DNA of 6,462 nt from Thermoplasmata archaeon (GTDB lineage: Archaea; Thermoplasmatota; Penumbrarchaeia; Penumbrarchaeales; Penumbrarchaeaceae): positions 1 through 6,462 of the forward strand of contig JAGLEG010000194.1 of assembly GCA_023145185.1 (NCBI GenBank), read 5' to 3'. The notes beneath the pieces were generated by a model. The model did no database searches, was not told the DNA's origin, and worked only from the letters and a program-made list of their open reading frames with translations. The position numbers and the translations under genes are program-made. Shown here piece after piece: positions 6,339-6,462 of the stretch (positions are counted from its first letter, which is position 1; the number at the start of each line of letters is the position of its first letter).

Positions 6339-6404
6339 CATATTCTATTGATTCCAATCAGAATGCTATTGGAAATAGAATAACGAGGGACAACGGATTT
6401 GAAC
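6318..6404. repeat. Quasi-palindrome: inverted copy of the tRNA-Leu 3' end and trailer
   Basis: Positions 6318-6336 of the tRNA (T loop and 3' acceptor strand) are matched in reverse complement by 6384-6404, broken only by two extra bases (AA, 6392-6393). The match continues inward with 6341-6349 against 6374-6382 (nine pairs) and 6353-6358 against 6368-6373 (six pairs), separated by a three-base bulge (6350-6352), around a nine-base loop (6359-6367). About 34 pairs with three short indels make one nearly continuous fold-back. The inverted copy is not a second tRNA: its T stem does not pair and no anticodon arm can be placed in the bases visible on the minus strand. Origin and role are unknown. 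Confidence 0.85.
6341..6382 (+). other. Hairpin in the tRNA-Leu trailer
   Basis: This is the inner part of the larger quasi-palindrome: TATTCTATT (6341-6349) pairs with AATAGAATA (6374-6382), and TCCAAT (6353-6358) with ATTGGA (6368-6373). It starts two bases after the tRNA discriminator's following base, so it would form in the unprocessed 3' trailer and might influence 3' cleavage or transcription ending. Confidence 0.7.
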
Positions 6405-6409
6405 TTGTT

Positions 6410-6451
6410 CCTTCACCAAATGATTCGTCGATAGCCAGCATTTGGTGAAGG
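6410..6451. repeat. Perfect 13-bp inverted repeat (hairpin), 16-nt loop
   Basis: CCTTCACCAAATG at 6410-6422 is the exact reverse complement of CATTTGGTGAAGG at 6439-6451, with loop 6423-6438. Stem length and loop length are the same as in the repeat at 8-49, although the sequences differ except for the outer CCT/AGG. It begins five bases after the tRNA-derived quasi-palindrome ends. No gene can be supported from 6339 to the window end. Its role is unknown. Confidence 0.8.
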
Positions 6452-6462
6452 TCTGGAAAATC

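Noticed and set aside
6383..6462. A second, minus-strand tRNA gene whose 3' end would be the inverted copy at 6384-6404
   Set aside because: The T stem does not pair (only the G-C pair next to the loop forms), no anticodon arm or D arm can be placed in the bases on that strand, and the 13-bp hairpin occupies where those arms would be.

Overview
The window looks like a chromosomal piece of an archaeon. The clues are TATA-like boxes placed about 25-35 nt before start codons, start codons without a Shine-Dalgarno sequence, and a type II tRNA-Leu with no encoded CCA. A heterotrophic Thermoplasmatota-type lineage would fit the moderate GC content and gene content, but that placement is a guess. 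All five protein genes are on the minus strand. The single tRNA gene is on the plus strand near the right end.

From right to left, which is the direction of transcription: a class 3 (Rhizobium etli type) L-asparaginase, with a TATA box so close that its mRNA is probably leaderless; a small GIY-YIG-like protein whose true start is probably internal, behind a strong GGAGG; lysine-ketoglutarate reductase (LKR); saccharopine dehydrogenase (SDH), starting one base after the LKR stop; and a POT-family (proton-coupled oligopeptide) transporter with an unusual extra C-terminal membrane helix, acidic linker and extracellular beta-rich domain. The transporter has its own TATA box, followed directly by a palindrome that could be an operator.

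Together the genes suggest peptide and amino-acid use. Peptides would be imported by the POT protein, lysine converted through saccharopine to glutamate and 2-aminoadipate semialdehyde by the LKR-SDH pair, and asparagine deamidated by the asparaginase. LKR and SDH lie in the same order as the two halves of the fused plant and animal enzyme (AASS). Whether they run toward lysine breakdown or synthesis cannot be decided from this window.

The non-coding ends hold the least expected structure. Just downstream of tRNA-Leu, an imperfect palindrome of about 87 bp contains an inverted copy of the tRNA's 3' end plus its trailer. It is followed immediately by a perfect 13-bp inverted repeat with a 16-nt loop. 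A second inverted repeat of identical geometry (13 bp, 16-nt loop) but unrelated sequence lies at the left end, downstream of the transporter gene. No CRISPR array, insertion sequence or integrase gene is visible.
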